From: Sceloporus undulatus
Lineage: Eukaryota > Chordata > Lepidosauria > Squamata > Phrynosomatidae
Direction: 5' to 3'
Length of the DNA stretch: 64,000 bases
Assembly (NCBI RefSeq): GCF_019175285.1
Contig: NC_056527.1
Span: 115,013,295-115,077,294, forward strand
In this document: positions 1 to 29,200 of the stretch, piece after piece
Numbering within the stretch: the first letter of the stretch is position 1
How the letters are laid out: each line of letters opens with the position of its first letter
Position numbers and translations under genes: made by a program
Notes under the pieces: model-generated
Told to the model about the DNA's origin: nothing
The model's database searches: none
The model's input: only the letters and a program-made list of their open reading frames with translations

Positions 1-1943
1 TACTTTTGATTGAGACCCAGCGACTCATTTCAGTTCTCCGCAGCTAGTTTCTAATTTGATTGATTCAACGGTTTTGCTACCCTTGGTTTTAATATTTTTT
101 ACCTCACCTGCCAAGTCCTGGGACAAGAAAACCCTGGTTCTAACTATTAAAATATATACATAAATAAATGGGAGCAAGTGTTAAACTGCAAATATATTTT
201 TAGATGATTTTTTCACAAAATGGACTGATCAGAGCTGAGAGTAAAGATCTACATTTGAGTTTTTGTATCTTACATCATCTAACATGTGCCACACGGCCCT
301 TGGATCTGTAAGTTAGGAAGTGATTTGTTAGATAGGAGAGAATGACACTCTGCACATGCTCATGATCATGTCTCTCCTTAGTATCACACATAATCCAAGT
401 CTTAACACCAGTTGAGCCTTTTGTCTGGCAAATGGGAGTGGACAGGATCGTTTCCCGCAAATAAAACACTTGTTTTCAAACGTTTTTATTAATATATTTT
501 TATTAAATTATTTTTTTTCCTGCAAGACTTATTTAATGGTTTGTTTTTTTCAATCCCAAAGACACGAAATAAGAAATATCCAGTCAAAAAGGCAAACCAG
601 GAAGAAGAGGGGGACAGGAGGGGAATTCTTCGGATCAAGGCCGGAGCAAAGCACTGGAAAGGAGCAGGCGGTATAAAACCGTAGGGAAGGGTTGTTATTT
701 TTTTGTTCTCCTGTTTTTGTCAGCTATACAGACATTCTCAGTATACACAGCACACAGCAAAGGATCAGTCACTTCCTCATGCAGGATCCAGGGAGGGGCT
801 GAGCGGGAGATTCCTTGTGGAGGACACCCCAGCGTATATTAGAGGACCTCCACCGTCATCCTGTCTCTTTATCAGTTCTCCTCTCTGGTTCCCAGTCACC
901 CACAAAAATGAAAGGATAGATCAGGGGCCACAAAGCCCTGTTCCTTTAAAGCCCTCTTTTTAGCTTCTTTTGCCCTTAAAATGCCTCTCCTTGCCATCTG
1001 GAAGGTAGGACTTCCTGTATTGCACTCTGAGTACCCTGAAAAAGGTGGGATTTCCACTTGTTGCCCCCCTATTTCAGGATCTCTCCTATTGCACTTTTCC
1101 TTTCCAAAGGCACAACTTCTCTTGGTTTTTTTCCCCCATAGGGGTCAACTCTTTTACCCTCTAGAAGGCAAGTTATCTCCTTTATTTGTTTCCACTGACA
1201 GGTACATCCTTCGTCAAACCTTCTTAGAAGTGGGACACCTCTGTCCCCTTTTCTCTCCTAATGCTGGAATTTCCACTTTTCCAGCATTAAGGTGCTTAAT
1301 TCAATACTTTGGGATCCTTCTCTAGCTTGATGGTTTTGGTGGGCATCCCAAGAAAGTGCCATATATCCCTAGCCATATACAGATATAGCAGGGCATCCTA
1401 CCTTTGGCCCGGACACAATTCTGCCGCCTGAAGAGGCATTTCCCAGTTTGGTCCTGTAGCAAACACCCCATTTTTTTCTGCATCTGGACTTCCTATTTTG
1501 GGGAATTCCACAGTCCTCTTTGTGAAATCCCCCCTTCTCCCAAGCAAAAGGAATCTCCCTTTCACCCTCTCGTTTAATTTATAGTGTATTTTTATTATTC
1601 AAACGCTGCGAGAAAAATGTTTATAAAAGCGTAAATAAAAAGTTAACTCTTTTTTTTCTTTCTTCTTTTGTTTGTTTGTTTGTTTTTTGTTTGAAAAGAA
1701 GGTTCCGGTTCCCTCGGGAAAAGGAGGAGGCAGAGAAAGAGAGAGAGAAAGAGAAAAACATGAATATGGAAAGGAAAGAAAGAAAGAACAGAGAAAGAAC
1801 AAGACAGAACCATTCCCTTGAATGCTCCCCAAATTTTGCAAATTTGCTCAGTTGCTCTTCTGCTCAAACCTTTTCTCTACATTTCAGAAGTTCAAGAGAG
1901 CATCTTGGAAGGAGACTGGTAGACAAATACATGTTTGTGTGTA
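1..1943. other. Downstream of JPH4: no gene seen
   Basis: No convincing coding exon on either strand. Candidate minus-strand polyadenylation hexamers for JPH4 (AATAAA, read as TTTATT on plus) lie at 1591-1596 and near 484-502, but using them would place the transposon nest at 1944-2865 in the 3' UTR. In human AP1G2 follows JPH4; nothing here matches it. The region is relatively poor in recognisable repeats. Confidence 0.4.
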
Positions 1944-2069
1944 CAGTTGGCCCTCCACATTTGCAGCTTTGACTTTTACAGATTTGATTAATATGCTCTC
2001 TAGGAATCTCTAGGTCCTCCAGCACAACTCTTGCAGAAGTTGACCAGAGTTGTGCTGAAGAACCTAGTA

Positions 2070-2303
2070 CAGTGTGCCCACATCATATGCGGGCGCATTA
2101 TATGCTGCTTCTTCTGGCGCTGTGCACTGGAAGAAACAATGGTATGTGTGCCCATGGCGTGCACACGCCACTGGAGCCACACACCACTGTGAGCACAAGC
2201 CCCATTACTTGCAATGGGGCTTGAGCATATGCGGTTTTTGTTTTATGCGGTGGGGGGGGGTTAGATCCGGAACGAATCCTCCACATAAACCAAGGGCGCA
2301 CTG
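2070..2303. mobile_element. Nested TA-flanked MITE (CAGTGyGCCC ends)
   Basis: 234 bp, ends CAGTGTGCCC and CAGTGCGCCC inverted, TA at 2068-2069 and 2304-2305. The interior is alternating GC-rich and self-complementary. It resembles the Tigger-like ends of its host but is a distinct family. Confidence 0.7.
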
Positions 2304-2418
2304 TAGTTCCTAGAGAAATCACTTCTCTAGGCATTTGTAGGTCCTTCAGCAGGATTCTATGATCAACCTCTGGCAGATGTTGACCATAGAGTTGCACTGG
2401 AGGACCTGGGGATTCCTA

Positions 2419-2755
2419 GGCCCTTATCACACAAGCAAAATTTGAAGTTATCCCAGGGTCATTGTGAAGGCAATGCAGGAGCAATCATGGGGTTTCAATC
2501 AGGAGCCATCTTAAACACAATTGGGGGTCATTCCAGGGTCATTCCAAGGTTAGGTAAATCCTCTTTTCTCCCGAATTTACCTATCCCTGGAATGACCCTG
2601 AAATGACTCCTGGTTGTGTTTAAGATGGCTCCTGACTGTGTTTGGTGTTGTGTGATAAACAAACTTGAAACCCCATGATTGCCCCTGCATTGCCTTCACA
2701 TTGCCTTCACAATGACCCTGGGATAACTTCAAATTTTGCTCGTGTGATAAGGGTC
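2419..2755. mobile_element. Foldback MITE, 3-bp target duplication CTA
   Basis: 337 bp that is almost one hairpin. The left arm from GGCCCTTATCACAC and the right arm to GTGTGATAAGGGTC are near-perfect inverted repeats of well over 100 bp. CTA occurs at 2416-2418 and again at 2756-2758, consistent with a 3-bp duplication. Superfamily not assigned. Confidence 0.75.
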
Positions 2756-2865
2756 CTAGAGAGGTGTTCTCTCAGGTAAAAAGAACAGTGTTCTCTATTT
2801 GCAGTTTTTCCACATTCATGAGGGTCCTTCACCCCTAAACCCCAGAAAATGTGGAGGGACCACTG

Positions 2866-3483
2866 TACAGGAATGGAGGAGAGCTTGGTTGATTTCTTTC
2901 TCCTCAACCCAATAAACCTCCTAAGGTTGAAACACAGAGGAAAAAAGACTAAGAAACAAGGATAGACTGATGTGGAAATTCACGGTAGGCAGGCGGATCA
3001 GGACTCCGTAGCAGTCAATGCCCCCTGTCAACATTTTAACACCTGTTGAGGCTCTAACACATCCCTACTAGAGCTCAGTCTAAGTCGTATGATGATTCTC
3101 TCCCAAAAGTATAAGACAGACAGATTTTGTAAAAATTGCCCCAGTTGCAAAATGTGGGTTAAGAAAGATGGATGGGGCTGGATGAAAAGACGGGGAAAAG
3201 GCGAGACAGGTGGAGGAGGAGGTGGTCATAGTTTTGGAGAGACAGCAAGAAAAAACAGAAAAATCTCCAGTAGAAAGAGAGCCCTTCGTATGTAAACAAT
3301 CTAGAAAGGGTCAAAGGGGTTAGGAGGCAGCAAGGGAGGCGGGTGGGTAAAAGATATGTGAAAAAGAGAAAGGAGGGCAGGTCGAAAGGCAGGAGGATGG
3401 AGAAGAGTCTGTTACCAAACCGTCGCCGTCATCGTGGGGAGGGGAGGAGAGAGGGTCCAAAGTGCCCCCTGCCCCCACCCATC
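2866..3483 (-). other. JPH4: Proximal JPH4 3' UTR (inferred)
   Basis: Directly follows the TGA stop on the minus strand. It is purine/pyrimidine-skewed, has no competing ORF of note and no clear repeat. The true 3' end cannot be fixed, since no AATAAA occurs on the minus strand within this stretch. Confidence 0.45.
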
Positions 3484-21386
<17,903 letters not shown>

Positions 21387-21390
<4 letters not shown>

Positions 21391-24300
21391 GTAACGTTGC
21401 TCCCCGGTCGATCGGGCTCCAGTTACCCACGAGTCCCTGCGTGCATCTCCGCTCCCCCTTCTGGGGCGCCTCTACATGGCGCTGCTCCCCGAACCAAATT
21501 CAGCTCCTCAAATCTCTTTCCTCAGAGCCAGACATCTGGCAATGTTCCTCTTTCCTTGGTCCTGAGGTCTCCACCCACAGCTCTAACACTACGGCTAGCC
21601 CAAGGTCTGGGTTTTCTTAGTTGCACACACGTAAGGACCTGCAAACAAACCGAAGCGTCTCTAGATGTCTTGAACGTCTCTGGATTCACTGCACTTCTGT
21701 TTGCCGAAACAGAGAAATTTGAGATACGCTCCAGGGCCAACACCTAATGTTTCTGGATATGTAATAGAGCTATACCTAAGCTTAAATGCACACTCATGTT
21801 ACAGATGTTGGAAAACCTCAGAAACCTCTGATTGTCTCTGAACAATCCCTTGTGTCATTGGTAGTTCCAGGAGAGCAGAGGCTTTGAAGTTTCTGCCTAC
21901 AGGGACAATTCAGTACAATGGTTGGGGCTTTCTGGCAACCAGCATAATACTAATATCTCAAGAGATCTCCAGGTGTAGGTATGCACAAGACTTGCAAGTA
22001 CATAAGGACCAGCTAGCTTTTTCTACCTAGTAGTCTGCAATCCCTTGAGAGCTGGCTGGCTACAGGTTATCCAGAAAGGCCTGAATTTCTGTGGACTGTA
22101 CAGGTGTGTGTTGAAGCTAATAGCATTTCAGGTTGTTCTTTGATGGCAGTCTTTTAAGGGCTCTAAACCAAGAGGAAAGCTAGGATTTCCCTGGCCAGCA
22201 CCAAACATTCCAGAGTTCCTAGAGGTCCCTTGTTATCAGAGGACAGCGTTCCTAGAGGTAAGCAGTCAGTTGGCTGCTTTTGGAGATTCAGACAGCATTC
22301 CACAGCTGATGTCGCTGGTTAGACAGAGGACTGTAAATTACTCCTTTTGGTTATGGGCATAAGAAGGCCCAGAGGCCTTTGGTTTACAGGCATATGGTGG
22401 TCTTGAATTGCAGACTGGTCAGAGGACAACTTCTTAGCGTCTTATGTACACAGATCATCCTGGGCACTCATAGGCAGTGGTGTGGTGTTCCCCTAGTTGC
22501 AGCATTCCAGAAAGGGGCAGTGATCTTGCCGTTTGGTTGGTTATTGTCCAGAGGCCCTCCGCTTTGTTCTTTCCAGCTGGTCTCAGTGGTGTCAGGCCAC
22601 AAGTGAATGGAGGGTCTGTAATGTTCTGGCTTCAGGCATTGGTAGTAACAGTCAACCTTCTGGCTTCTGGTCTTTTTCCTACTAATGCCCACATGGGCTC
22701 ACCAGGAGCGGGGGCAGTTCAGAGGATAGCTGGGTGTTCGCAAAAACTGGGCAGCTTCTTCAAAGGGTGGAGGAGAGGCAGCAGAGCTGCTGAAGAAGAC
22801 CTCATGGTACAAAGAAGAAGGGAATAACCTGCACCAAGAGACACATGGATTAGGCGAATGCAACTGAACTTTTAAAGAAGGGACAGAGTCTGAGAGGCAG
22901 GCAATCTTAAGAAGGCGTCTTTCAGAATGCAGACATCAATACACTGAATTGGTTCAGTGCTTGGTATTGAAACCTAATACAGGAAAGGCTAGAGAATCAC
23001 AAATGGCTTCTCTCACACAAGTAAATGCAGGCATGCACCATGGACCCCCCCCCACACACACACGTACACACAATCAATCAGTCAATCATATACAAGGTAT
23101 GAATATTTTTGTAAACAAGGATCAGAAAGCCCACCCAAAGCTGCACAAAACATATTCCCAGCAGAAGCAGAATGGCAGCAATACAGAAATAGATGCATGC
23201 AACGCATCCACACAGACACACAAAGAATGGACACACAGGTGCTCAAACAGAGCTTGAAGGGGGTCAGAAAGTGGGGCGCCGAAATCTATAATGCAAGACA
23301 CAGAAGGAAGCAATAAGGCATGCTAAGTCAGCAAAGCACGCACAAGCACACACACCAACGGGAACGGTGTGCCACACGCACCCCTGCACTCCTTATTAGC
23401 TGACCACTTTTGCCCAGAACCATTTAATAACCTGCAGAGACAAACACACACATGCATCACTCTCTTGGTTCCCATCAACAGAAAAGGGGTCTACAAAATA
23501 GGGTAAGAAAAACAGACCCTCCCCTTGAAATATACAAATGCACAATTATCAATCCCTGACTATAAAACATCTACAAAAATGCAAAAGGAAAATAGAAAAA
23601 AGAACATCTTGAGGAGGTTTGGGGGATAAACACAGCACTCTGAACATGATGTGGAAGGCAAAGAAAGGGTCTCATTTATTTCATGACAGCTGCATGCAGA
23701 CATTAAAAGCAGTATACTGTAGATATGCAGAGACAATATATAGCACAGCCAAGAATGATTCTCCACACTTACCATGTGTTCTATTCTTGAACCAGCAGAG
23801 GAAAATAAAAATGAGGCACACGCTTCTAGAAAAGCAGGGTAAGATAACAGACACACCCAAGCCTCGAGCGAGCGCATAAACGGGAAGAAATCTCAGTTGG
23901 GAATTCCACTGGTTGTGCTGGGGAGGAAAAACACAACCCAGGGTAGGAAGCTTGAGATGGGTTTGTGTAGTAGTAGCAAAAAAACAAATAGCCACTGGGA
24001 ACAGAATGAGAAGGAGGATGGAGAGCAAAGAGGAAAGGCTGAAATGTGTCAGCATGAGGGGTGGGGTGAAGAAAAAGAAGGTACTGGTGGGGTGGGGTGA
24101 GGGAATGCCTAGCCAAAGGCAAAGGAAGAGAGGAAGATTTCAAATGGGGAAATCAAGTGGGGATTGCATGAAACCTAGATGTGTATGGGGAGAGAAGGAG
24201 GAGGAAGAAGGAGTCCAAGTGGAAATCCAGGAGCTAAGTGTCAGCTGGAAGATGAAATGCAATATGAGAAAGAAAAGGTGGTGATGGTGGGGATGAAATC

Positions 24301-24518
24301 AGAAATAATGGAAATGGTAGGAGACAGGAGACCTCAGGTGGCGATACAATTGAGCATGGATCAGCAGGAAAATATCACAGAAGGAGCACATCCAAAGCCA
24401 GAGATCTGCGTGGGTGGGTGGGGGAAAACCCTCACCGAAAAAAGAAGGAAGGCTGTGGACCTCCCTCACCACAAAATGGAGGAATAATTAAATATTGCAA
24501 GATTTAGAGAAATAAATA

Positions 24519-24560
<42 letters not shown>

Positions 24561-25104
24561 AAGCTACTTGCCAGGGATGGAGTGGAGGGGGGTGAAATGA
24601 GACTGGAAAAAGACACAGATCTGATTATGTTCCCCACCCCCCCACCTCCCAAAGAGGAGATAAACTGTCAGATGAGAAGAGAAAAATCAACTATGCTCAA
24701 GTGGAAAGCAAGAAGGGAATGGGGAGAAGGAAGAAAATAAAGATCCAGATGGAGCTAGCCTTGGAAGCGAGTGTGTGCAGAGGAAGCCCCTGAAGAAATA
24801 TGGAGGGGGGGGGGGAATAGGGAATCTGTGGGAGGGTTGGAGGGGGTTACCATGTTATTAAAGGGGGAGTCCCTGCATTTAGAAGCTGTCTCCCCCTACC
24901 CCTCCCCAATACGGATGGACGTGAGTGGAGGCGACGCAGCGTCAATAGTGGGGGAGGGGGGGAGAAGAAATTGCACTCTCAAGTCAGGCCCCACCCTTGC
25001 TGAACCCATTTATCAGAATAGTGGGGCTCCCTTCACTCCTCCCCCCCCCCCCCCCATGCCTCAAAGGAAGAGACAGCCACCTAGGACTCAATCAAAGAGA
25101 CAGC
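21387..25104. other. JPH4 5' region and spacer to DHRS4
   Basis: 21387-21500 is GC-rich with several CpGs, suiting the JPH4 5' UTR or proximal promoter. 21500-24520 shows no coding exon and few familiar repeats. An AT microsatellite lies at 24523-24557 and poly-G/C runs near 24805 and 25041. A small CpG-bearing GC-rich patch at about 24910-24960 could be an upstream JPH4 leader exon or promoter, but I cannot support that from sequence alone. Confidence 0.5.
24523..24557. repeat. AT microsatellite
   Basis: About seventeen tandem AT units. Confidence 0.9.
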
Positions 25105-25110
25105 TTTATT
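25105..25110 (-). terminator. DHRS4: Candidate DHRS4 polyadenylation signal (AATAAA)
   Basis: AATAAA on the minus strand in the context CCAAAATAAAGCTGTCTC, 1.06 kb past the DHRS4 stop. It is a canonical hexamer at a plausible distance. Another candidate lies at about 25678-25690 (AAATAAATAAAT). Choice between them is inference. Confidence 0.45.
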
Positions 25111-26170
25111 TTGGCTAGGAAGAAAAAGCAGTGAAAGGCACAGAGAAATGATACAGAATTGTTTCTATTCCTTAAAAGTGGCACATAGCATCCATAGCCC
25201 CCTTCCCCCCAAAAGCTTTCACCACTCCAACCTTTTTGTGATCCGACGAATGCATTCCTAACCAACTAATACTCCTCTAAAAGGGTCCACCAGGAACCCC
25301 TCTCCAACTAGCCATACATGACCCCGCTAAACATCTGGGTGTTTTTGATGGGGGAGCAAAGGGTGGTCCTGGGCCCCATGTGGCCCCCAAGGCTCTTTCT
25401 GCAGTCCTCTGCCCTTCCAGATTCCCTGCACTACCCATTTTCTGGCCTTAAAAAAAGAAGAGGGCTAACTGATCCTCCCCAAGTCTCTAGCAGCTGCTTA
25501 TTTCTTAAATAGATCCCTGGTTCAATTTAACAGCTTGTAAAATATGCCTGAATATAAGCTAGACGCTCTTTGCAGATACTAGATGCTGTCTGATAACCTG
25601 TGTTCACTATGATCACAGCAACAGTGCTTTCTACCTGCACTGTTTACCATCAAGAATATGTTTTTTAACAAAACAGATTTATTTATTTTTTACAAAATTT
25701 GCTTTCTTGTTTTTCAGCCTTTGGGGCAGTCCATGTGCCCCAGAAGTGTCTCGGGAGTAGAAAACTGGATCCTGGACCCAACACAGCTACCATCCCATTT
25801 TAGGCTATCTTCATTTCAAAGAGGAGCTCCACCCAGGGCCTTTAAAAGGATTTTGAATTTATATTCTCTCTTGTGTGCAAAAGGATCCTTCAGCTTGGCA
25901 TACAGCTTTCAACATCCTCTTATATCTCTACACACAGAATCTGAAATGAAATACTATGCTTCTTCCATTTATAGCTTCTGATGGAGTTTCAAGACAAGAT
26001 AGCTTGCATCCCCATAACCAAGAATCCTCTCAAATCTACATACAAATCTGTCATCCAATATAATCCCCCCCCCCCAATATCTAATTTCTGAAATTGAGGG
26101 AGGGCTCTGTGAAATCATCTGCCTGAGTGTCCATCTATGTCAGTGGGAAGAAAAAGGGCCAAAAGTCCCA
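25111..26170 (-). other. DHRS4: Probable DHRS4 3' UTR
   Basis: Minus-strand sequence between the stop and the candidate AATAAA at 25110-25105. No repeat of the families listed here and no coding exon seen. Boundary is inferred. Confidence 0.45.
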
Positions 26171-26285
26171 TCAGAGACGGGATGGTGAGCCTCCTGCCAC
26201 CACCACTGTCTCTCCCGTAATATAGTCAGCATCCGGTGAACAAAGGAAGGACACTATGCCGGAACAATCCGCTGGTTCTCCAATT
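26171..26285 (-). CDS. DHRS4: DHRS4 terminal coding exon 8
   Basis: 115 nt after a CACTCAG acceptor. Encodes [32 protein letters not shown], then SPSRL and TGA at 26173-26171. SRL is the peroxisomal targeting tripeptide also present in human DHRS4. The tail matches the family closely. Confidence 0.97.
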
Positions 26286-29200
26286 CTGAGTGAGGAAAAG
26301 AAAAGAAAAGGTCTGGTTAGAGGACACAGTAAATGAGATAGCACTAAGGGGACTCACAAACTGGGTTAACATGGAGGAGTAAACTAGGATTCTAGGAGAA
26401 TCCTGGCTTACTATGCTCTAGCTATCTGCTGGACTACCCAGTTCATTCACTTCCATTCCACTCTTACAATGATAGGAACACACTGTTTTGCATGCCACCT
26501 GAACCCAGGATCCTGACTTATTGGTCATCTTCCCATGCAAGGGTTGCCAAACAGCATTTGTTCTTTGTTTATGAATCCTGGTTTACTTGCAGCAACATGT
26601 TATGATGCCAGATTTGGATAACAAACAAACCCTGAATCCCTGAATTGCTTAGCTTGTGCCAGAAAGAGATCTAGCACACAGAGTGTTCACAGTAAATCAG
26701 CTTTCCCCAGAATCTTGTCTGTCATGCTAAGAAAGCCCAAAGTGAGAGTGGATTAGAGAAAGGAAGAAGAACGGGAAGCTTAAAAGTTACAGAGATCCCA
26801 GAGAGGGATAAACAGACCTTGAAAATGTTATATCTAGACTGTAACTCAGAATCCTCCAGAAGCAAGACCAGCCTAAACTGGCAGAGGCATTCTGGGCACT
26901 ATAGTCCAAAATCACGGTTAGTACTCTGTATTCACAGATTCCGCACCCACAGAGCCCACTGTCCACTGGCTTGAGCTATATAATATCCAAAAAGAATACT
27001 TTGATTTTGCCTTTTTATATAAGGGACACCATTTTACTATGCCATTGTATTTAATGGGACTTAAGTATCCATGGATTTTGGCATCCATGGGAGGTTTTGG
27101 AACCAAATCCCAGCAGATACTAAGTGCCCACTGTAATAATATTCACAAATTCTGACCATGAATTGGATCATGAGAACAGACAGGGCGAACGAGGACAGGA
27201 AAAAAAGCAAAAGGAAGAAAAGATGAATCTGAATCATTGAGAATGAATGCATGGGTCCCATACATTCAGTGAGACTATCAGAAATTAAACTCCAGGCCTA
27301 GAGAACGTGTTGTTCTACCCAGGCAGACCGGGGTCAGTTAGTAAAGGTAACAGCTCTCTAGGCAAGGCCAGGGATGAGCAGGTGACCCATGTGTCATTTT
27401 TTTTCTTGTCCTGAGGAATGGTCTGGCTATTCCCATCCCTCTGACCCTGCACCTCACCTTCTGTGTGTCTTCCAAGACCTGGGGTTAGTTAATTTGAGAA
27501 CTAGCACCTGAGCAATTTGCAATTTCATTGCCTTCCGCAGGACACCAACATGCATGCAGTTCATTAAAGCACACAAAAGAAACATAACTGCAATCACACA
27601 GTTGTGCCAGGATTTGTGCACTGTGCAATTTAATCAGTTTACACAACCTTTTGATGAGATAGATAGCAGTGGAAATAGGGAATTCCCAATCCAATTGCGC
27701 AATTCCTTTTTTATTTTTTCCAAAACGGTGTGCTTGTCTATATTAGGAACTTATTTTATGGGGGAAGGGCAGCATGAATCAAAAGATTGAGGCAAAAAGT
27801 GTGAACAGAGTCCAGAAACAGATGAACAAGGGATTACTAATTCATGTGTACAGCTCTACAAACCAGGTAACTCACTGAACCCCACAATCGCAGGTGAAAT
27901 CTCAGTGGGAACAGTTCTGTAAGCTATTTCGTACTAGTTTCAAGGCCTGTGAGGTTGCCCAACATAAACCCTGGGGTCTGTGACACTGAAACGCAGAGGA
28001 AAAGGGCAAGGGAAGCAAGGAACCAGCCAAGACAGTGTAGAAATCCTTTGGCACAATGTTGTGTACACTAACTGACAGCATGTCGAACTCAAAGATTAGC
28101 TCATTTAAATGATCACCACCCTCCATATGACTCTGCCCAGATATTAAGGCCAGCAGTGGAGGCCCTGCTCCTGTGCCCACTGTTAAGACTGTTTAGCTCA
28201 ATGGGCATAAAGAAACAGGGCCTTCTTAGTGTTGGCCAAACGAGTTCAGCTTGGTTTTCAGTTTGCTTGAGTTCAACTGGTTCTATTCAAATTGTTCTCT
28301 TTTTTAAAAAAAAAATCTGTTTGAGGTTGATTTTCAGTAATGTATTTTACACTCTGTGAATAACCCATGCTTCCCAGACCTTGGAAAAGTCACAATTTTG
28401 GGTCACAGCTCCCAGAATCCTCCAGACATGTGACCCAACCTCCCCCACCTTTTCTAAGCTCAGTCATTTCCTGTATTAAAATCCAATGTCTTTGTTTAGG
28501 CCTATGATGCCAACCTGCTGTGCATTAATAATTTATACTAATGTGATCAATTCAAATTGCTTAATCTGTGTATCTTCTCTGCTATGTACACTGCTTTGCA
28601 AGCTTGCAGCCCCAGAAAGCACTCTAGAAATACTTTCAAGGAATACATACAGAAAGAAGATTTACTTCTAAGGGAACATGCTTATCACAGTTCCAGCAAC
28701 ATTCCTAAATTTCAGTAGCCAGACACTGGCTCTCTCTAACTCAGGAACTATAAAATACAGTCAGACCTTGGGATCTGTGGGGGATCTGTTCTGGACACCC
28801 CCATACACCCCTGTGGATACAAAAAAAAAACCCACAGAATGTCAAGTCCCATTGTCCCTAATGGCAATGCACCATTATTGGGGACAATGAGGTTTGCCAT
28901 CTGCACATGCTTAAATCTGTGAATGGCAAGCCCATGGATAATAAGGCTCCACTGTAATAAGACAGCCTTTGCCTAATGACAACAGCATCTATCAGGCCTG
29001 ACCCATTTTGTGACCTCCCCTTGCTTATTGGCCCTTGTTCCCCAACTGCCATTACACTGATGTCCTGTTTGAAAGCAGAGGTGGCAGGGAGTGGAGGTTC
29101 AGACACAGTTATCATCCTGAGCAGACAGGTCTATCTTGAGTCCCAATCTTGGCAAAAGGTAGGGTACAAAAGAAGTGACTGACTGACTGAGTAGATACTT

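Larger units (their letters stand above)
1944..2865. mobile_element. Tigger-like DNA transposon remnant with nested insertions
   Basis: Outer ends read CAGTTGGCCCTCCACA (left) and, reverse-complemented, CAGTGGTCCCTCCACA (right), flanked by TA on both sides (1942-1943, 2866-2867). TA duplication plus CAGT(T/G)GGCCCTCC-type ends fit the pogo/Tigger group. Two further elements lie inside it (2070-2303 and 2419-2755), so this is the oldest of the three. Confidence 0.7.

Noticed and set aside
1-1943. AP1G2 5' exons, expected next to JPH4 by synteny
   Set aside because: No matching coding sequence on either strand.
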